This document shows positions 1 through 9,081 of a stretch of DNA of 59,033 bases, piece after piece; position 1 is the first letter of the stretch; every line of letters starts with the position of its first letter. A model generated the notes under the pieces. That model saw nothing but the letters and a program-made list of their open reading frames with translations, was not told the DNA's origin and ran no database searches. The translations under genes and the position numbers were made by a program. Location of the stretch: contig DATJTE010000221.1 of the NCBI GenBank assembly GCA_035503715.1, forward strand, positions 1 through 59,033. The letters run 5' to 3'. This stretch comes from OAS926 sp035503715. GTDB lineage: Bacteria > Pseudomonadota > Alphaproteobacteria > Rhizobiales > Rhizobiaceae.

Positions 1-1352
1 GCCTTGCGGTCGGCGGTGATGCCCATGTTGAGCTTGTCCTGATAGCTCTGCACCGTGATGTTCAGCGCGATGCCATGCACCGGGATTGATACCGGGTAGA
101 GTGCAAGGATTTTCGCGCCTGCGCAAAAGAGCGGGAAGGGCGGCCCCATCACGTTCGAGATGGTGAGGTTGGTCGTCGACGGCATGACGTCGGCGAGGCG
201 GCTCGCGCCGTAAAGCTGCGCCAGCCCAGGAAACAGGATCGGCGCGCCGAGTACCGTATAGTCTTTTGGCGCGACATCCTTGACGGTGCCAGCAAGCGTT
301 TTCGATGAGCCGGATTCTTTGCGAATCGCGGCGAGCCTTTCCAGCGGATCGGCAAGTTGCGTGGCGATCGGGCACAGCATGCCAAAGACCTGGTTCGACG
401 CATCGGCGTCTCCCGGCGCGCGCAAGGAGATCGGCACGAAGGCGACAAGCGGCTTCTTCGGCAGCTTCTTGTGATCGGCGAGATAGGTGCGCAACGCGCC
501 GGCGCAGACCGCCATGACGACATCGTTGACCTTGGCGCCTGTCGCCTTGCCGATGGCTTTCACGTCGGTCAGCGACAGGTCGCGCGCGGCGAAGGAGCGC
601 TTGCCTGTGATGGTGACATTGAACGGCGTCTTCGGCGCGAGAACATCCGGGATGCCGGGAAGACCGCTGCCGCTACCCGCACCGCCTTCGCTCTTCTTGG
701 GAGCCAGCATGTCGTGCACGGTGCCGAGGAATTGCGGCAGCGCCTCCATCGCCTTCAACTGCTGCTTGGCCACGCTCTGGATCACGTCAGCGATGCCGAG
801 AATGGCGCGCTCCTCCATAGTCGGTTTGCGCTTCTTCGCCGGCTTCGGCGGCGGTGGTTTTACGGCGCGCGGTTTTGGCGACATGTCGAAGAGCGCCGCA
901 GCAATGGCCATGCCCGCGCCGCCGTCGATCGCGGCGTGGTGCATCTTCGAATAGACCGCGATGTTGCCGCTCTCCAACCCTTCGATGATGTCGATCTGCC
1001 AGAGCGGTTTTGAACGATCGAGCGGAATGGAATGCAGGTCGCCGACCATTCGCTCAAGCTGTTCCCACGTCCCGGGCGTGGGCACGTTGATATGACGCAG
1101 ATGATAGTTCCAGTCGAGCTCGTCGGCGTCGACCCAGCCGGGGTGGTGGAGCTCGAGCACCGTGCGCGCGAGCTTTTTCTCGAAGATCGGCGCGAGGTGC
1201 ATGCGCGACTGGAAGAATTCCTTGAAGTGTTCGAAGAACGAGCCCGAGAAGTCGGCGGGCGGCTCGTAGATGTGCAGGCCGGCCACGTGCATCGGCGTCT
1301 CCGGCGTCTCCATGTAGAGAAACGCGGCGTCGATGCCGGTCAGTGACTTCAT
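1..1352 (-). CDS. Wax ester synthase/diacylglycerol acyltransferase (WS/DGAT), 3' end outside window
   Basis: This is a WS/DGAT-type acyltransferase, which joins acyl-CoA to a fatty alcohol or diacylglycerol to make neutral storage lipid at the inner membrane. It reads from ATG at 1352 off the left edge, so about 450 residues are visible and the C-terminus is missing. The catalytic motif HHAAIDG lies at residues 138-144 (H139 and D143 are the expected catalytic pair), preceded by a PLW motif (residues 116-118) and followed by the VNDVV segment typical of the family. A Shine-Dalgarno GGGAGGA stands just upstream of the start. It is divergent from the reductase at 1492 and next to acyl-CoA ligase and PHA genes, which suits a role in carbon storage. 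The chain specificity (wax ester or triacylglycerol) cannot be read from sequence. Confidence 0.93.
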   Translation of the reverse strand, partial: MKSLTGIDAAFLYMETPETPMHVAGLHIYEPPADFSGSFFEHFKEFFQSRMHLAPIFEKKLARTVLELHHPGWVDADELDWNYHLRHINVPTPGTWEQLERMVGDLHSIPLDRSKPLWQIDIIEGLESGNIAVYSKMHHAAIDGGAGMAIAAALFDMSPKPRAVKPPPPKPAKKRKPTMEERAILGIADVIQSVAKQQLKAMEALPQFLGTVHDMLAPKKSEGGAGSGSGLPGIPDVLAPKTPFNVTITGKRSFAARDLSLTDVKAIGKATGAKVNDVVMAVCAGALRTYLADHKKLPKKPLVAFVPISLRAPGDADASNQVFGMLCPIATQLADPLERLAAIRKESGSSKTLAGTVKDVAPKDYTVLGAPILFPGLAQLYGASRLADVMPSTTNLTISNVMGPPFPLFCAGAKILALYPVSIPVHGIALNITVQSYQDKLNMGITADRK

Positions 1353-1491
1353 AGGTTCCTCCCGGACCTGCCGCGCTGTAATCCGCGCGGTTTTCACGAT
1401 CATTCGCCGACTGGCCGATAAAGGCAAGGCAAAGCTTGCCGAGGACGGGGTTGGCGTTATGGTCGCGCGGCAACAGCAAGGCAGGCGTAGC

Positions 1492-2274
1492 ATGAAGCTT
1501 GGATTTGTCGGCGCCGGCGCGCTCACGGCAGCAATGGTCACCGGGCTCAAGACATTCGGCAAGGAGCCGCTGTCGATCGTGGTATCGCCGCGCAATGCCG
1601 AGATCGCTGCGGGCCTCGCGTCGCTCTTTCCCGACGTCAGCATCGCCGCGGACAATCAGGCCGTGCTCGATGAAAGCGATATCGTGGTGCTTGCTGTGCG
1701 TCCGCAGATCGCCGAGGAGGTTCTGTCAGAGTTGCGATTTCGGACCGATCATCACGTCGTCAGTGTCATCGCCATCCTGTCGCTGGAGCGCATCAACGAG
1801 CTGACGGCGCCAGCCGGGCGGGTGACCAAGGCTTTGCCGTTGCCAACGATCGCTTACGGTCAAGGCGCAACACTGGTGTACCCACCGGACCCCGACATTG
1901 TCGCGCTCTTTGGTCAGGCCGCGCGGGTGATCGAGGTGCGTGATGCGGATGAATATAATTCGCTCAGCGTCGTAACCGCGACCTTTGCCTCATATTTCCA
2001 GTATCTCGACACGATCCATCGGTGGCTCAAGGACCATGGTGTCGAAGACGCGAAAGGCCGCGACTACATTCTGTCGATCTATAAAGCGTTGTCAGGCGCA
2101 CCCGAGATGCGGCCTGATGTCAGCCTTACGCACTTGGCCTCCGATGAGTACGCGACGCGTGGCGGCCTCAACGAGCAAGTGTTGCGCGAACTCATGACTG
2201 GCGGTGTGTTTGATATGTTTGCAGAGAGCCTCGGCGGCATCCACCGGCGGATCACTGGAGCAGCCTCGTCCTAG
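1492..2274 (+). CDS. Pyrroline-5-carboxylate reductase-like NAD(P)-binding protein
   Basis: The 260-residue product has an N-terminal Rossmann motif GFVGAGALTAAM and the C-terminal helical dimerisation region of the P5C reductase family (a TRGGLNEQVL segment near residue 220, where canonical ProC has TPGGT). The family reduces pyrroline-5-carboxylate to proline, but sequence in the substrate loop departs from canonical ProC, so this may be a paralogue acting on a related imine. I chose ATG 1492, where the Rossmann strand begins. An in-frame ATG at 1459 would add 11 residues with no fold value. It is divergent from the WS/DGAT gene, and the storage-lipid genes follow on the same strand after about 100 bp, so shared transcription is possible but not shown. 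Confidence 0.8.
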   Translation: MKLGFVGAGALTAAMVTGLKTFGKEPLSIVVSPRNAEIAAGLASLFPDVSIAADNQAVLDESDIVVLAVRPQIAEEVLSELRFRTDHHVVSVIAILSLERINELTAPAGRVTKALPLPTIAYGQGATLVYPPDPDIVALFGQAARVIEVRDADEYNSLSVVTATFASYFQYLDTIHRWLKDHGVEDAKGRDYILSIYKALSGAPEMRPDVSLTHLASDEYATRGGLNEQVLRELMTGGVFDMFAESLGGIHRRITGAASS

Positions 2275-2373
2275 AGTCGAGTTCTGCGCTGTTTTTCACC
2301 GCTTTCCAAGGCCGTTGCACGCGACTAGGATTGCAAAAAATACAACCAAAAATTTCAGAGGGAGCAAACGGAA

Positions 2374-4071
2374 ATGGATCGTCCCTGGTTCAAGCACTAC
2401 CCGAAGGGCGTGCCGGCCGAAGTCACCTATGACCAGTATCCGTCGGTCGTAACCCTCTTCGAAGAAAGCTTCGCCAAGTACCGGGACCAGAAAGCCTACA
2501 TCTTCATGGATAAGGCGATGACGTATGGCGAGGCCGACAAGCTCTCGCGCGATCTCGCCGCCTACCTGCAAGGACTGGGACTAAAGCGCGGCGACCGCGT
2601 CGCGCTGATGATGCCGAATGTGCCGCAATATCCGGTGGCGGTGGCCGGCGTGCTTCGTGCGGGTCTGATAGCCGTCAACGTGAACCCGCTCTACACGCCT
2701 CGCGAGCTTGAGCACCAGCTCAAGGATTCCGGCGCGACGACCATCATCATCCTCGAAAATTTCGCGACCACGCTGCAACAGGTGATCAAGGCAACGCCGG
2801 TGAAGCATGTCGTCGTGGCGAGCGTCGGCGATCTGCTCGGCTTCCCGAAGGGCGCGATCGTCAATCTGGTGCTGCGACGGATCAAGAAGGCGGTACCGCA
2901 GTGGTCGCTGCCCGGCCATGTGAAGTTCAATGCGGCGCTTTCGATAGGCGCAGGCAGGAAGCTGGAGAAGCCTTCGCTGACGCCGGACGACGTTGCGGTG
3001 CTGCAATACACGGGCGGCACGACGGGCGTGTCGAAGGGCGCGACGCTGCTCCACAAGACGATCATCTCGAACCTGCTCGCGTCAGAAGCCTGGATGAAAC
3101 CAGGACTAAACCGGAAAGCGATCACCGGGCAAACGACGTTTATCTGCGCGCTGCCGCTCTACCATGTGTTCGCGTTCATCAGTTGCATGCTGCTCGCGAT
3201 GCGCGCGGGCGGCGTCAACGTGCTGATCCCCAATCCGCGCGATATTCCGGGCACGATCAAGGAGATCGCCAAGTACAAGTTCCACATCATGCCGGGCGTC
3301 AACACGCTGTTCAACGTGCTTGCCAACAATGCCGAATTCGCCAAGCTCGACTTCTCGCAATTGCGCATCGCCAATGGCGGCGGCATGGCGGTGCAGGAAG
3401 CGGTGGTGAAGAAGTGGCTCGAGGTCACCGGCTGCCCGATCGTCGAAGGCTACGGACTGTCGGAGACCTCGTCTGGCATCACCTGCAATCCGACCGACAA
3501 CGATGCCTATACGGGCACGATTGGCCTGCCGCTGCCGAACGTCGACATCCGGCTGCTCGACGATGACGGCAACGATGTTCCGGCAGGGCAGGCGGGCGAG
3601 ATCGCGATCAAGGGTCCGCAGGTGATGGCCGGCTACTGGCAGCGGCCGGACGAGACCGAAAAGGTGATGACGCCGGACGGCTATTTCAAATCGGGTGACA
3701 TCGGCGTCATCGACGATCGCGGCTACGTCAAGATCGTGGACCGGAAGAAGGACATGATCGTCGTCTCCGGTTTCAAGGTCTTCCCCAACGAGATCGAGGG
3801 CGTGGCGGCCGGGCATCCCGGCGTGCTGGAATGCGCAGTGGTCGGTGTGCCGGACAAGAACTCCGGCGAGGCAGTGATGATGTTCATCGTCAAGAAGGAT
3901 CCGGCGCTGACCAAGGAGGCGGTGCTCGACTTCTGTCAGAAGAACTTCACAGGTTATAAAAAACCGAGATATGTGGAATTCCGCGACGATCTGCCGAAAA
4001 CCAATGTCGGCAAGATTTTGCGCCGCGAGCTGCGAGACCAGGCGGTCAAGCAGATGGCCAAGCCCAATTGA
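2374..4071 (+). CDS. Long-chain fatty acid--CoA ligase (AMP-forming)
   Basis: This 565-residue ANL-superfamily enzyme activates fatty acids to acyl-CoA through an acyl-adenylate. Visible motifs are the P-loop-like YTGGTTGVSKGA from residue 212, the YGLSETSSG adenine-binding motif from residue 360, the GYFKSGDIG hinge region, and the C-terminal K in the segment KTNVGKILRRELR. A GAGGGAGC ribosome site precedes ATG 2374. Length and motifs fit FadD-type ligases. Its place between WS/DGAT and the MaoC-PhaC-PhaZ genes suggests it feeds acyl-CoA into storage polymer or neutral lipid synthesis, or recovers fatty acids from them; that is inferred from context. Confidence 0.93.
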   Translation: MDRPWFKHYPKGVPAEVTYDQYPSVVTLFEESFAKYRDQKAYIFMDKAMTYGEADKLSRDLAAYLQGLGLKRGDRVALMMPNVPQYPVAVAGVLRAGLIAVNVNPLYTPRELEHQLKDSGATTIIILENFATTLQQVIKATPVKHVVVASVGDLLGFPKGAIVNLVLRRIKKAVPQWSLPGHVKFNAALSIGAGRKLEKPSLTPDDVAVLQYTGGTTGVSKGATLLHKTIISNLLASEAWMKPGLNRKAITGQTTFICALPLYHVFAFISCMLLAMRAGGVNVLIPNPRDIPGTIKEIAKYKFHIMPGVNTLFNVLANNAEFAKLDFSQLRIANGGGMAVQEAVVKKWLEVTGCPIVEGYGLSETSSGITCNPTDNDAYTGTIGLPLPNVDIRLLDDDGNDVPAGQAGEIAIKGPQVMAGYWQRPDETEKVMTPDGYFKSGDIGVIDDRGYVKIVDRKKDMIVVSGFKVFPNEIEGVAAGHPGVLECAVVGVPDKNSGEAVMMFIVKKDPALTKEAVLDFCQKNFTGYKKPRYVEFRDDLPKTNVGKILRRELRDQAVKQMAKPN

Positions 4072-4133
4072 CAATTTGCGGGCATTCTATGACGAACGGT
4101 CGAACCCGACGACCGAGCACGGAGACAGGATAG

Positions 4134-4619
4134 GTGCCGAAAATCGTACTCCAATATGGAACGTTCAAGGACATGATCGGCAAGGAGCTCGGCGTTTCCG
4201 ACTGGACGCTGATCGACCAGGCACGGATCAACCAGTTTGCCGACTGCACCGGCGACCATCAGTGGATCCACGTCGACCCGGAGCGGGCTAAACGCGAGAG
4301 CCCGCTGAGAACGACGATTGCGCACGGCTATCTGTCTCTCTCGATCGTTGCGACGCTGGCGGTCGAACTCGGCGCGATCCCGGAGAACACACAGGCCGCC
4401 TTCAATTACGGCATCGACCGCGTGCGGTTCCTGGCGCCGGTGAAGTCCGGTTCCAACGTTCGCCTGCGCACGAAGCTGGTCTCCGTCGAAGACAAGGGTC
4501 CCGGCCAATACCTCGTCAAGAACGAGAACACGCTGGAGATCGAGGGCGAGGACAAACCGGCGCTGATCGCCGAGACGCTGGTGATGCTTTACGAGCGGCG
4601 CAAGAAATCAGGAAGTTGA
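4134..4619 (+). CDS. MaoC-family (R)-enoyl-CoA hydratase
   Basis: A single hot-dog-fold MaoC protein of 161 residues. The hydratase motif reads DCTGDHQWIHVDPERA followed by IAHGYLSLS, giving the Asp/His catalytic pair of (R)-specific enoyl-CoA hydratases. Such enzymes turn trans-2-enoyl-CoA from beta-oxidation into (R)-3-hydroxyacyl-CoA, the monomer used by PHA synthase (the PhaJ role). It starts at GTG 4134 behind a GGAGACAGG ribosome site and ends only 3 nt before the PHA synthase start, so the two are almost certainly co-transcribed, which supports a monomer-supply function. Confidence 0.88.
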   Translation: MPKIVLQYGTFKDMIGKELGVSDWTLIDQARINQFADCTGDHQWIHVDPERAKRESPLRTTIAHGYLSLSIVATLAVELGAIPENTQAAFNYGIDRVRFLAPVKSGSNVRLRTKLVSVEDKGPGQYLVKNENTLEIEGEDKPALIAETLVMLYERRKKSGS

Positions 4620-4622
4620 GCC

Positions 4623-6329
4623 ATGGCAAAAGCGCCGCGTGAAGAAAAGACGCTCGCCGAAGAGATCGCCGACGACGCTGCGCAGAACACGCTGGCGCTG
4701 AACCCGCTGGTAGGCGTGCGCACCGAGGACCTGATGGCGGCGGCCGGCAACGTGATGCGAGCGGTCGTCAGCCAGCCGCAGGTGCTGGCCGAACAGTGGA
4801 TGTCGTTCGCCACCGAGTTCGGCAAGATCGTCACCGGCCAGTCCGAGCTTCAGGCAGACCCGAAGGACCGCCGCTTCGCCGATCCGGCCTGGAAGTCGAG
4901 CGGGCTGCACAAGGCGCTGATGCAGTCTTACATGGCCTGGGGCAAGGCGGTCACGGAGGTGGTCGAGAAAACCGACCTGCCGGAGAAAGATGCGGCGCGT
5001 GCGCGGCTGGTGACGTCGATCTTCGTCGACACGATGGCGCCGTCGAACAATCCGCTGCTCAACCCGGCCGCGGTGAAGACCTTTGTCGACACCGGCGGCA
5101 AGAGCGCTGTAGCGGGGCTGAAAAACTTCCTTGACGACATGACGCGGAATGGCGGCCTGCCATCCTCGGTCGATACCTCGAAATTCAAGGTCGGCCAGAA
5201 CATCGCCAACACGTCGGGCACGGTGGTCTTCAAGAACGAGCTGATCGAACTCGTCCATTACACGGCGACGACCGAGAAGGTCTATCAGCGGCCAATCCTC
5301 GTCGTGCCGCCGCAGATCAACAAGTATTATTCCGTCGATCTCGCGCCGGAAAAGAGCATGATCCGCTTCCTGCTCGCCAACGGTATCCAGCCCTATTGTG
5401 TGTCGTGGCGGAACCCGACCGCGGAGCAAGCGGACTGGGGCCTGGACGAATATATCGCGGCACTCGATGAAGCCTGCGACGCGGCGCGCGAGATCACCGG
5501 CTCCGACACCGTCAACATCATGGGCTCGTGCTCCGGCGGCATCACGCTGTCGACCTATGTGGCCTGGCTCGCCGGGCAGAATTTGAAAAAGATCAACGCC
5601 GTCATTCTCGCTGTCTGCGTGCTCGATACGGAGGCGGATTCCGACAGCGACTTCGCAGCGTTGGTGACGCCGGAATCAATCATGGCGGCGAAGCAGGTGT
5701 CGAAGGCGCGCGGCGTGCTCGACGGCCAGGAAATGGCAAAGATGTTCGCCTGGATGCGGCCGAACGATCTGATCTGGAATTACTGGGTGAACAATTACCT
5801 GCTCGGCAACCAGCCGCCGGCGTTCGACGTGCTGTACTGGAACGCCGACACGACCCGGCTCCCGGCAAAGCTGCACTCCGATTTCCTCGACCTGATCTTC
5901 ACCAATCCGTTTATCAACGGCGGCAAGCTGTCGATCCTCGGCGTGCCGATCGACATGAAGAAGATCAAGAACGAGACCTATGTGATCGCCGGCACCACCG
6001 ATCACATCACGCCATGGAAGGCGGTCTACCAGACCGCGCGCATCTATGGCGACAAGACGACCTTCATCCTGTCCAACTCCGGGCATCTGCAGAGCCTGCT
6101 CAACCCGCCCGGCAATCCGAAGGCCTGGTATGTGAAGGGTGTCGCGAAAGAGAAAGACCCAGACGCCTGGACGGCCAAGGCCGAGAAGAAGGAAGGGAGC
6201 TGGTGGCTCGACTGGGCCGAGTTCCTGAAAGCGCGGTCCGGCGACGAGGTCGATGCGCCAAAAGCGGCCGGTAGCAAAAAGCACAAGCCTATCGGCCCCG
6301 CACCGGGAACCTATATATTCGAGCCGTAG
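4623..6329 (+). CDS. phaC: Poly(3-hydroxyalkanoate) synthase, class I-like
   Basis: A 568-residue PHA synthase that polymerises (R)-3-hydroxyacyl-CoA at the surface of storage granules. The lipase-like box is GSCSGG with the expected nucleophilic cysteine at residue 303. Asp460 (in TTDHITPW) and His488 (in SGHLQSL) complete the triad; the Asp-His spacing equals that of the Ralstonia enzyme and the Cys-Asp spacing is close to it. Length fits single-subunit class I enzymes. The gene follows the MaoC hydratase by 3 nt and precedes a PHA depolymerase-type hydrolase by 37 nt. No phaA, phaB, phasin or PhaR gene is in the window, so monomers here would come from fatty acid oxidation or from loci elsewhere. 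Confidence 0.93.
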   Translation: MAKAPREEKTLAEEIADDAAQNTLALNPLVGVRTEDLMAAAGNVMRAVVSQPQVLAEQWMSFATEFGKIVTGQSELQADPKDRRFADPAWKSSGLHKALMQSYMAWGKAVTEVVEKTDLPEKDAARARLVTSIFVDTMAPSNNPLLNPAAVKTFVDTGGKSAVAGLKNFLDDMTRNGGLPSSVDTSKFKVGQNIANTSGTVVFKNELIELVHYTATTEKVYQRPILVVPPQINKYYSVDLAPEKSMIRFLLANGIQPYCVSWRNPTAEQADWGLDEYIAALDEACDAAREITGSDTVNIMGSCSGGITLSTYVAWLAGQNLKKINAVILAVCVLDTEADSDSDFAALVTPESIMAAKQVSKARGVLDGQEMAKMFAWMRPNDLIWNYWVNNYLLGNQPPAFDVLYWNADTTRLPAKLHSDFLDLIFTNPFINGGKLSILGVPIDMKKIKNETYVIAGTTDHITPWKAVYQTARIYGDKTTFILSNSGHLQSLLNPPGNPKAWYVKGVAKEKDPDAWTAKAEKKEGSWWLDWAEFLKARSGDEVDAPKAAGSKKHKPIGPAPGTYIFEP

Positions 6330-6366
6330 AATCGGTCCGTCGGTCGGGCTTGGGGCAGGGGAGACG

Positions 6367-7203
6367 ATGGCGACTTCGACAAAAAGGGCGAAAGCCCCAG
6401 GCTCTTCCGCGATGCACATCCAGGATTTCGACGTCGACGGGCAGGTGCTGCGCGTCGGCATCCGCGAGGGCTCGTCATCGCGGCCGCCGCTGATGATGTT
6501 CAACGGCATCGGCGCCAATCTCGAACTGGCCGAACCGTTCATGACGGCGCTCGATGACACCACCGGCATCATCTTCGACGTGCCGGGTGTCGGCGGCTCG
6601 CCGGCGCCGGCGTTTCCGTATCGACCGTCGACGCTGGCGCGGCTGGCCAAGCGGCTGGCCGAGATGCTCGGCCACGACCGGGTCGACATCTCCGGCGTGT
6701 CGTGGGGCGGCGGGCTGGCACAGCAGTTCGCCTATCAGTACCCCGGCGTGTGCCGGAAGCTGGTGCTGTGCGCCACGGGTACCGGCATCGGTATGATCCC
6801 GGGCAAGCCGAACGTGCTGGCGAAGATGGCCAGCCCCAAGCGCTATACCGATCCCGACTACATGCGATCGATCGCAGCCGAAATTTATGGCGGCGATTTC
6901 CGCACGGATCCCACGCTGATAACGCGCCACGCGGCAGCTATGAAGGGCGCCACTCGATACGGCTATTTCCTGCAGCTCTTCGCCATGACCGGCTGGTCGA
7001 GCCTGCCGTGGCTCTGGCTCTTGAGGCCGCCGACGCTCATCATTTCAGGCACCGACGATCCGCTGGTGCCGGTGATCAATGCGCGCATGCTGCACACGAT
7101 GATCCCGAAGTCGCGGCTCGAACTGATCGACGACGGTCATTTGTTCCTGGTGACCAAGCCGAAGATGTCGGCCGAGATGGTCGAAGCGTTTCTGCGCGAG
7201 TAG
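6367..7203 (+). CDS. phaZ: Poly(3-hydroxyalkanoate) depolymerase-type alpha/beta hydrolase
   Basis: A 278-residue alpha/beta hydrolase whose N-terminus (IQDFDVDGQVLRVGIR) and length match the intracellular PHA depolymerases found beside phaC in medium-chain PHA clusters. The nucleophile elbow GVSWGGG places Ser112, with Asp in GTDDPLVPV and His in DDGHLFL as likely triad partners. ATG 6367 was chosen because it follows GGGGAGACG and begins just before the conserved N-terminus; an earlier in-frame ATG at 6253 would run back into phaC. Adjacency to phaC supports storage turnover. An esterase with other substrates remains possible. Confidence 0.85.
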   Translation: MATSTKRAKAPGSSAMHIQDFDVDGQVLRVGIREGSSSRPPLMMFNGIGANLELAEPFMTALDDTTGIIFDVPGVGGSPAPAFPYRPSTLARLAKRLAEMLGHDRVDISGVSWGGGLAQQFAYQYPGVCRKLVLCATGTGIGMIPGKPNVLAKMASPKRYTDPDYMRSIAAEIYGGDFRTDPTLITRHAAAMKGATRYGYFLQLFAMTGWSSLPWLWLLRPPTLIISGTDDPLVPVINARMLHTMIPKSRLELIDDGHLFLVTKPKMSAEMVEAFLRE

Positions 7204-7218
7204 CGCCACGCCGTTTTT

Positions 7219-7683
7219 CTAGAGCTTCAGTATCGCGAGCTCGTTCAGCATGTCGAGCAGCTTGTCGATGCGCTCTTTGCCGAAGCGCGCCTCGATTTCG
7301 CTGTAAAGCTGCTTGCTCGCCGGGGCGACCTCATTGATAAAGGCGATGCCCGCGGCCGAGATCGCCAGTCGGACCCGCCGCCCGTCGCCGGTATCACGGT
7401 CACGGGTGATGAAACGCCGCTCCTCGAGCGAGCGCATGATGCGCGTGAGGCTCGGAGCAAGCAGGCAGGCCCGCTCCGCGACCTCGGTAGCGTCGAGCGG
7501 CCCGGCCTCGGCAAGCACCCGCAGAACCCGCCACTGCTGTTCGCTGACGTCACGCGCTGCGAGAATCGGCCGGAAGCGCGCCATGACGGCATCGCGGGCC
7601 CGCAGCAGTGAAATAGGGAGCGACCTCCGCGTATCGCGCGGCAGTAGCGAGTCGTCGGGCAGCGCCTCAATATCCAAATTCAT
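7219..7683 (-). CDS. MarR-family regulator, HpaR-like
   Basis: A 154-residue winged-helix regulator. The segment LPISLLRARDAVMARFRPIL followed by EQQWRVLRVLAEAGP resembles HpaR, the repressor of homoprotocatechuate degradation, and the wing GDGRRVRLAIS is clear. HpaR-type proteins usually control aromatic-compound genes, but none lies next to it here: it is convergent with phaZ (15 nt apart) and follows the cupin gene on the same strand after about 100 bp of AT-rich sequence that probably holds its own promoter. Its targets cannot be named from this window. Confidence 0.85.
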   Translation of the reverse strand: MNLDIEALPDDSLLPRDTRRSLPISLLRARDAVMARFRPILAARDVSEQQWRVLRVLAEAGPLDATEVAERACLLAPSLTRIMRSLEERRFITRDRDTGDGRRVRLAISAAGIAFINEVAPASKQLYSEIEARFGKERIDKLLDMLNELAILKL

Positions 7684-7785
7684 AAGCTGGAATTTTACGC
7701 CTTTCCCTACCCAAGGGAAGGTGCCCGGTGGAAAATTTATGCAGATTTGCTAATTTAGTCTGTGTAACGAATAATTTCCTGTGGA

Positions 7786-8205
7786 TCAGCTCGCCGAGGG
7801 TGGCACCAATCGGAAATCCGGCAGGTCGCGCAGGGCGACTTCCGGTCCGGCAGGCGAATAGACGACAAACAACTGCATAGCTCCGTCACCGGTGTTTGTG
7901 GTCGAATGGTAGCGGCTTTCCGGCACGTAGATCGTGCAGCCGGGGCCGACTTTCCTCACAATCGGCTTGCCGCTCTCGTCCTCGACCATCTGCTCGCCAT
8001 TGCCTGAGATGACGAAGATGATCTCCTCGGCGCCAGGGTGGTTATGGCGCGTGTGACCCTGGCCCTTGCCAAGATCAACGACGCCGCCGGAGAAGCGCTC
8101 CGCGCCATTCACCTCCGGTGCGATGGTGAGGGCAAGCCTACCCCAGTCAAACTGGAAGGTGTTTACGTCCCTCGGATAGCGGAACATTTTTTCGGCGTCG
8201 CTCAT
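7786..8205 (-). CDS. Cupin-domain protein
   Basis: A 139-residue single-domain cupin. Metal-binding motif 1 reads GHTRHNHPGAEEIIFVISGNG and motif 2 is YVPESRYHSTTNTG. Such small cupins act as sugar or small-acid isomerases, dioxygenases or ligand-binding proteins. The upstream TIM-barrel gene ends in an ATGA overlap with an alternative start at 8214; I chose ATG 8205 because AAGGG sits at good spacing before it, while it would abut the 8214 start. It is the third gene of the Tm-1-like operon, so its substrate is likely shared with those two proteins, which is an inference from gene order alone. Confidence 0.85.
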   Translation of the reverse strand: MSDAEKMFRYPRDVNTFQFDWGRLALTIAPEVNGAERFSGGVVDLGKGQGHTRHNHPGAEEIIFVISGNGEQMVEDESGKPIVRKVGPGCTIYVPESRYHSTTNTGDGAMQLFVVYSPAGPEVALRDLPDFRLVPPSAS

Positions 8206-8210
8206 TGCCT

Positions 8211-9074
8211 TCATCCCTTGGTTTTGATCTTGCGGGTAGCTTTTGTGGCGGTTGCCAAGGTCTTGAAGCTGCGTGTCTGCGCGGCGATTGCCGCTTCGGC
8301 AGGCAGGCGCTCCATCGAGGAGGCGCCATAAAAACCGTGAATGTCGCTTCGCTCGAGGATGTATCTGGCATCGTCCGGCATCGAGATCGGCCCGCCGTGG
8401 CACAGCACGATCACGTCCTTGCGCACCTTGCGCGCGGCCGTGGCGATGGCGTCGATTTCAGCCACGCACGAGTCGAGCGTCTTGGCCGAGGTCGCGCCGA
8501 TCGAGCCGCCGGTGGTCACGCCCATATGGGCGACGATAATATCGGCGCCGGCCCTGGTCATGGCCTTCGCGTCATCGGGGTTGAAGACATAGGGCGTCGT
8601 CAGCAGATCGAGTTTTCCGGCCGCAGCGATCATGTCGACCTCGAGGCCGTAGCCCATGCCGGTTTCCTCAAAGCTCTGGCGCATGGCGCCGTCGAACAGG
8701 CCGATGGTCGGAAAATTCTGGACGCCGGAGAATCCCATATCCTTCAGTTCGGCAAGGAAGCGCGGCATCAGCACGAACGGGTCGGTGCCGTTGACGCCAG
8801 CCAGCACCGGGGTCTTTTTCACCACCGGCAGCACCTCGACCGCCATCTCCTTCACGATCTCGTTGGCGTTGCCGTAGGCAAGCAGCCCGGCGGCCGAACC
8901 GCGGCCGGCCATGCGGTAACGCCCGGAATTGTAGATGATGATTAGGTCGATGCCGCCGGCCTCTTCTGCTTTTGCGGAGAGGCCAGTGCCGGCGCCGCCG
9001 CCAACGATCGGTACGCCAGCCGCGATCATCGCGTGGAATTTCTGCAGGATCTTCTTGCGGGGAATGGCAGGCAT
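8211..9074 (-). CDS. TIM-barrel protein of the phosphoenolpyruvate hydrolase family
   Basis: A 287-residue TIM barrel with the segments GVPIVGGGAGTGLSAKAEEAG, IIIYNSGRYRMAGRGS and VLCHGGPISMPDDA typical of proteins annotated as PEP hydrolase family or TIM-barrel signal transduction protein. No biochemical role is firmly assigned to the family. In fungi this domain is fused behind a Tm-1-like domain; here the two are separate neighbouring genes 7 nt apart, which supports joint action. AAAGGA precedes ATG 9074. The stop codon overlaps the first possible start of the cupin gene (ATGA at 8211-8214), so the three genes form an operon. Confidence 0.85.
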   Translation of the reverse strand: MPAIPRKKILQKFHAMIAAGVPIVGGGAGTGLSAKAEEAGGIDLIIIYNSGRYRMAGRGSAAGLLAYGNANEIVKEMAVEVLPVVKKTPVLAGVNGTDPFVLMPRFLAELKDMGFSGVQNFPTIGLFDGAMRQSFEETGMGYGLEVDMIAAAGKLDLLTTPYVFNPDDAKAMTRAGADIIVAHMGVTTGGSIGATSAKTLDSCVAEIDAIATAARKVRKDVIVLCHGGPISMPDDARYILERSDIHGFYGASSMERLPAEAAIAAQTRSFKTLATATKATRKIKTKG

Positions 9075-9081
9075 GAGTCCT

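Noticed and set aside
3106..4074. Long minus-strand frame (322 codons) opposite the acyl-CoA ligase
   Set aside because: It mirrors a certain gene; its composition (His, Asp, Arg rich) is typical of antisense frames in high-GC DNA.
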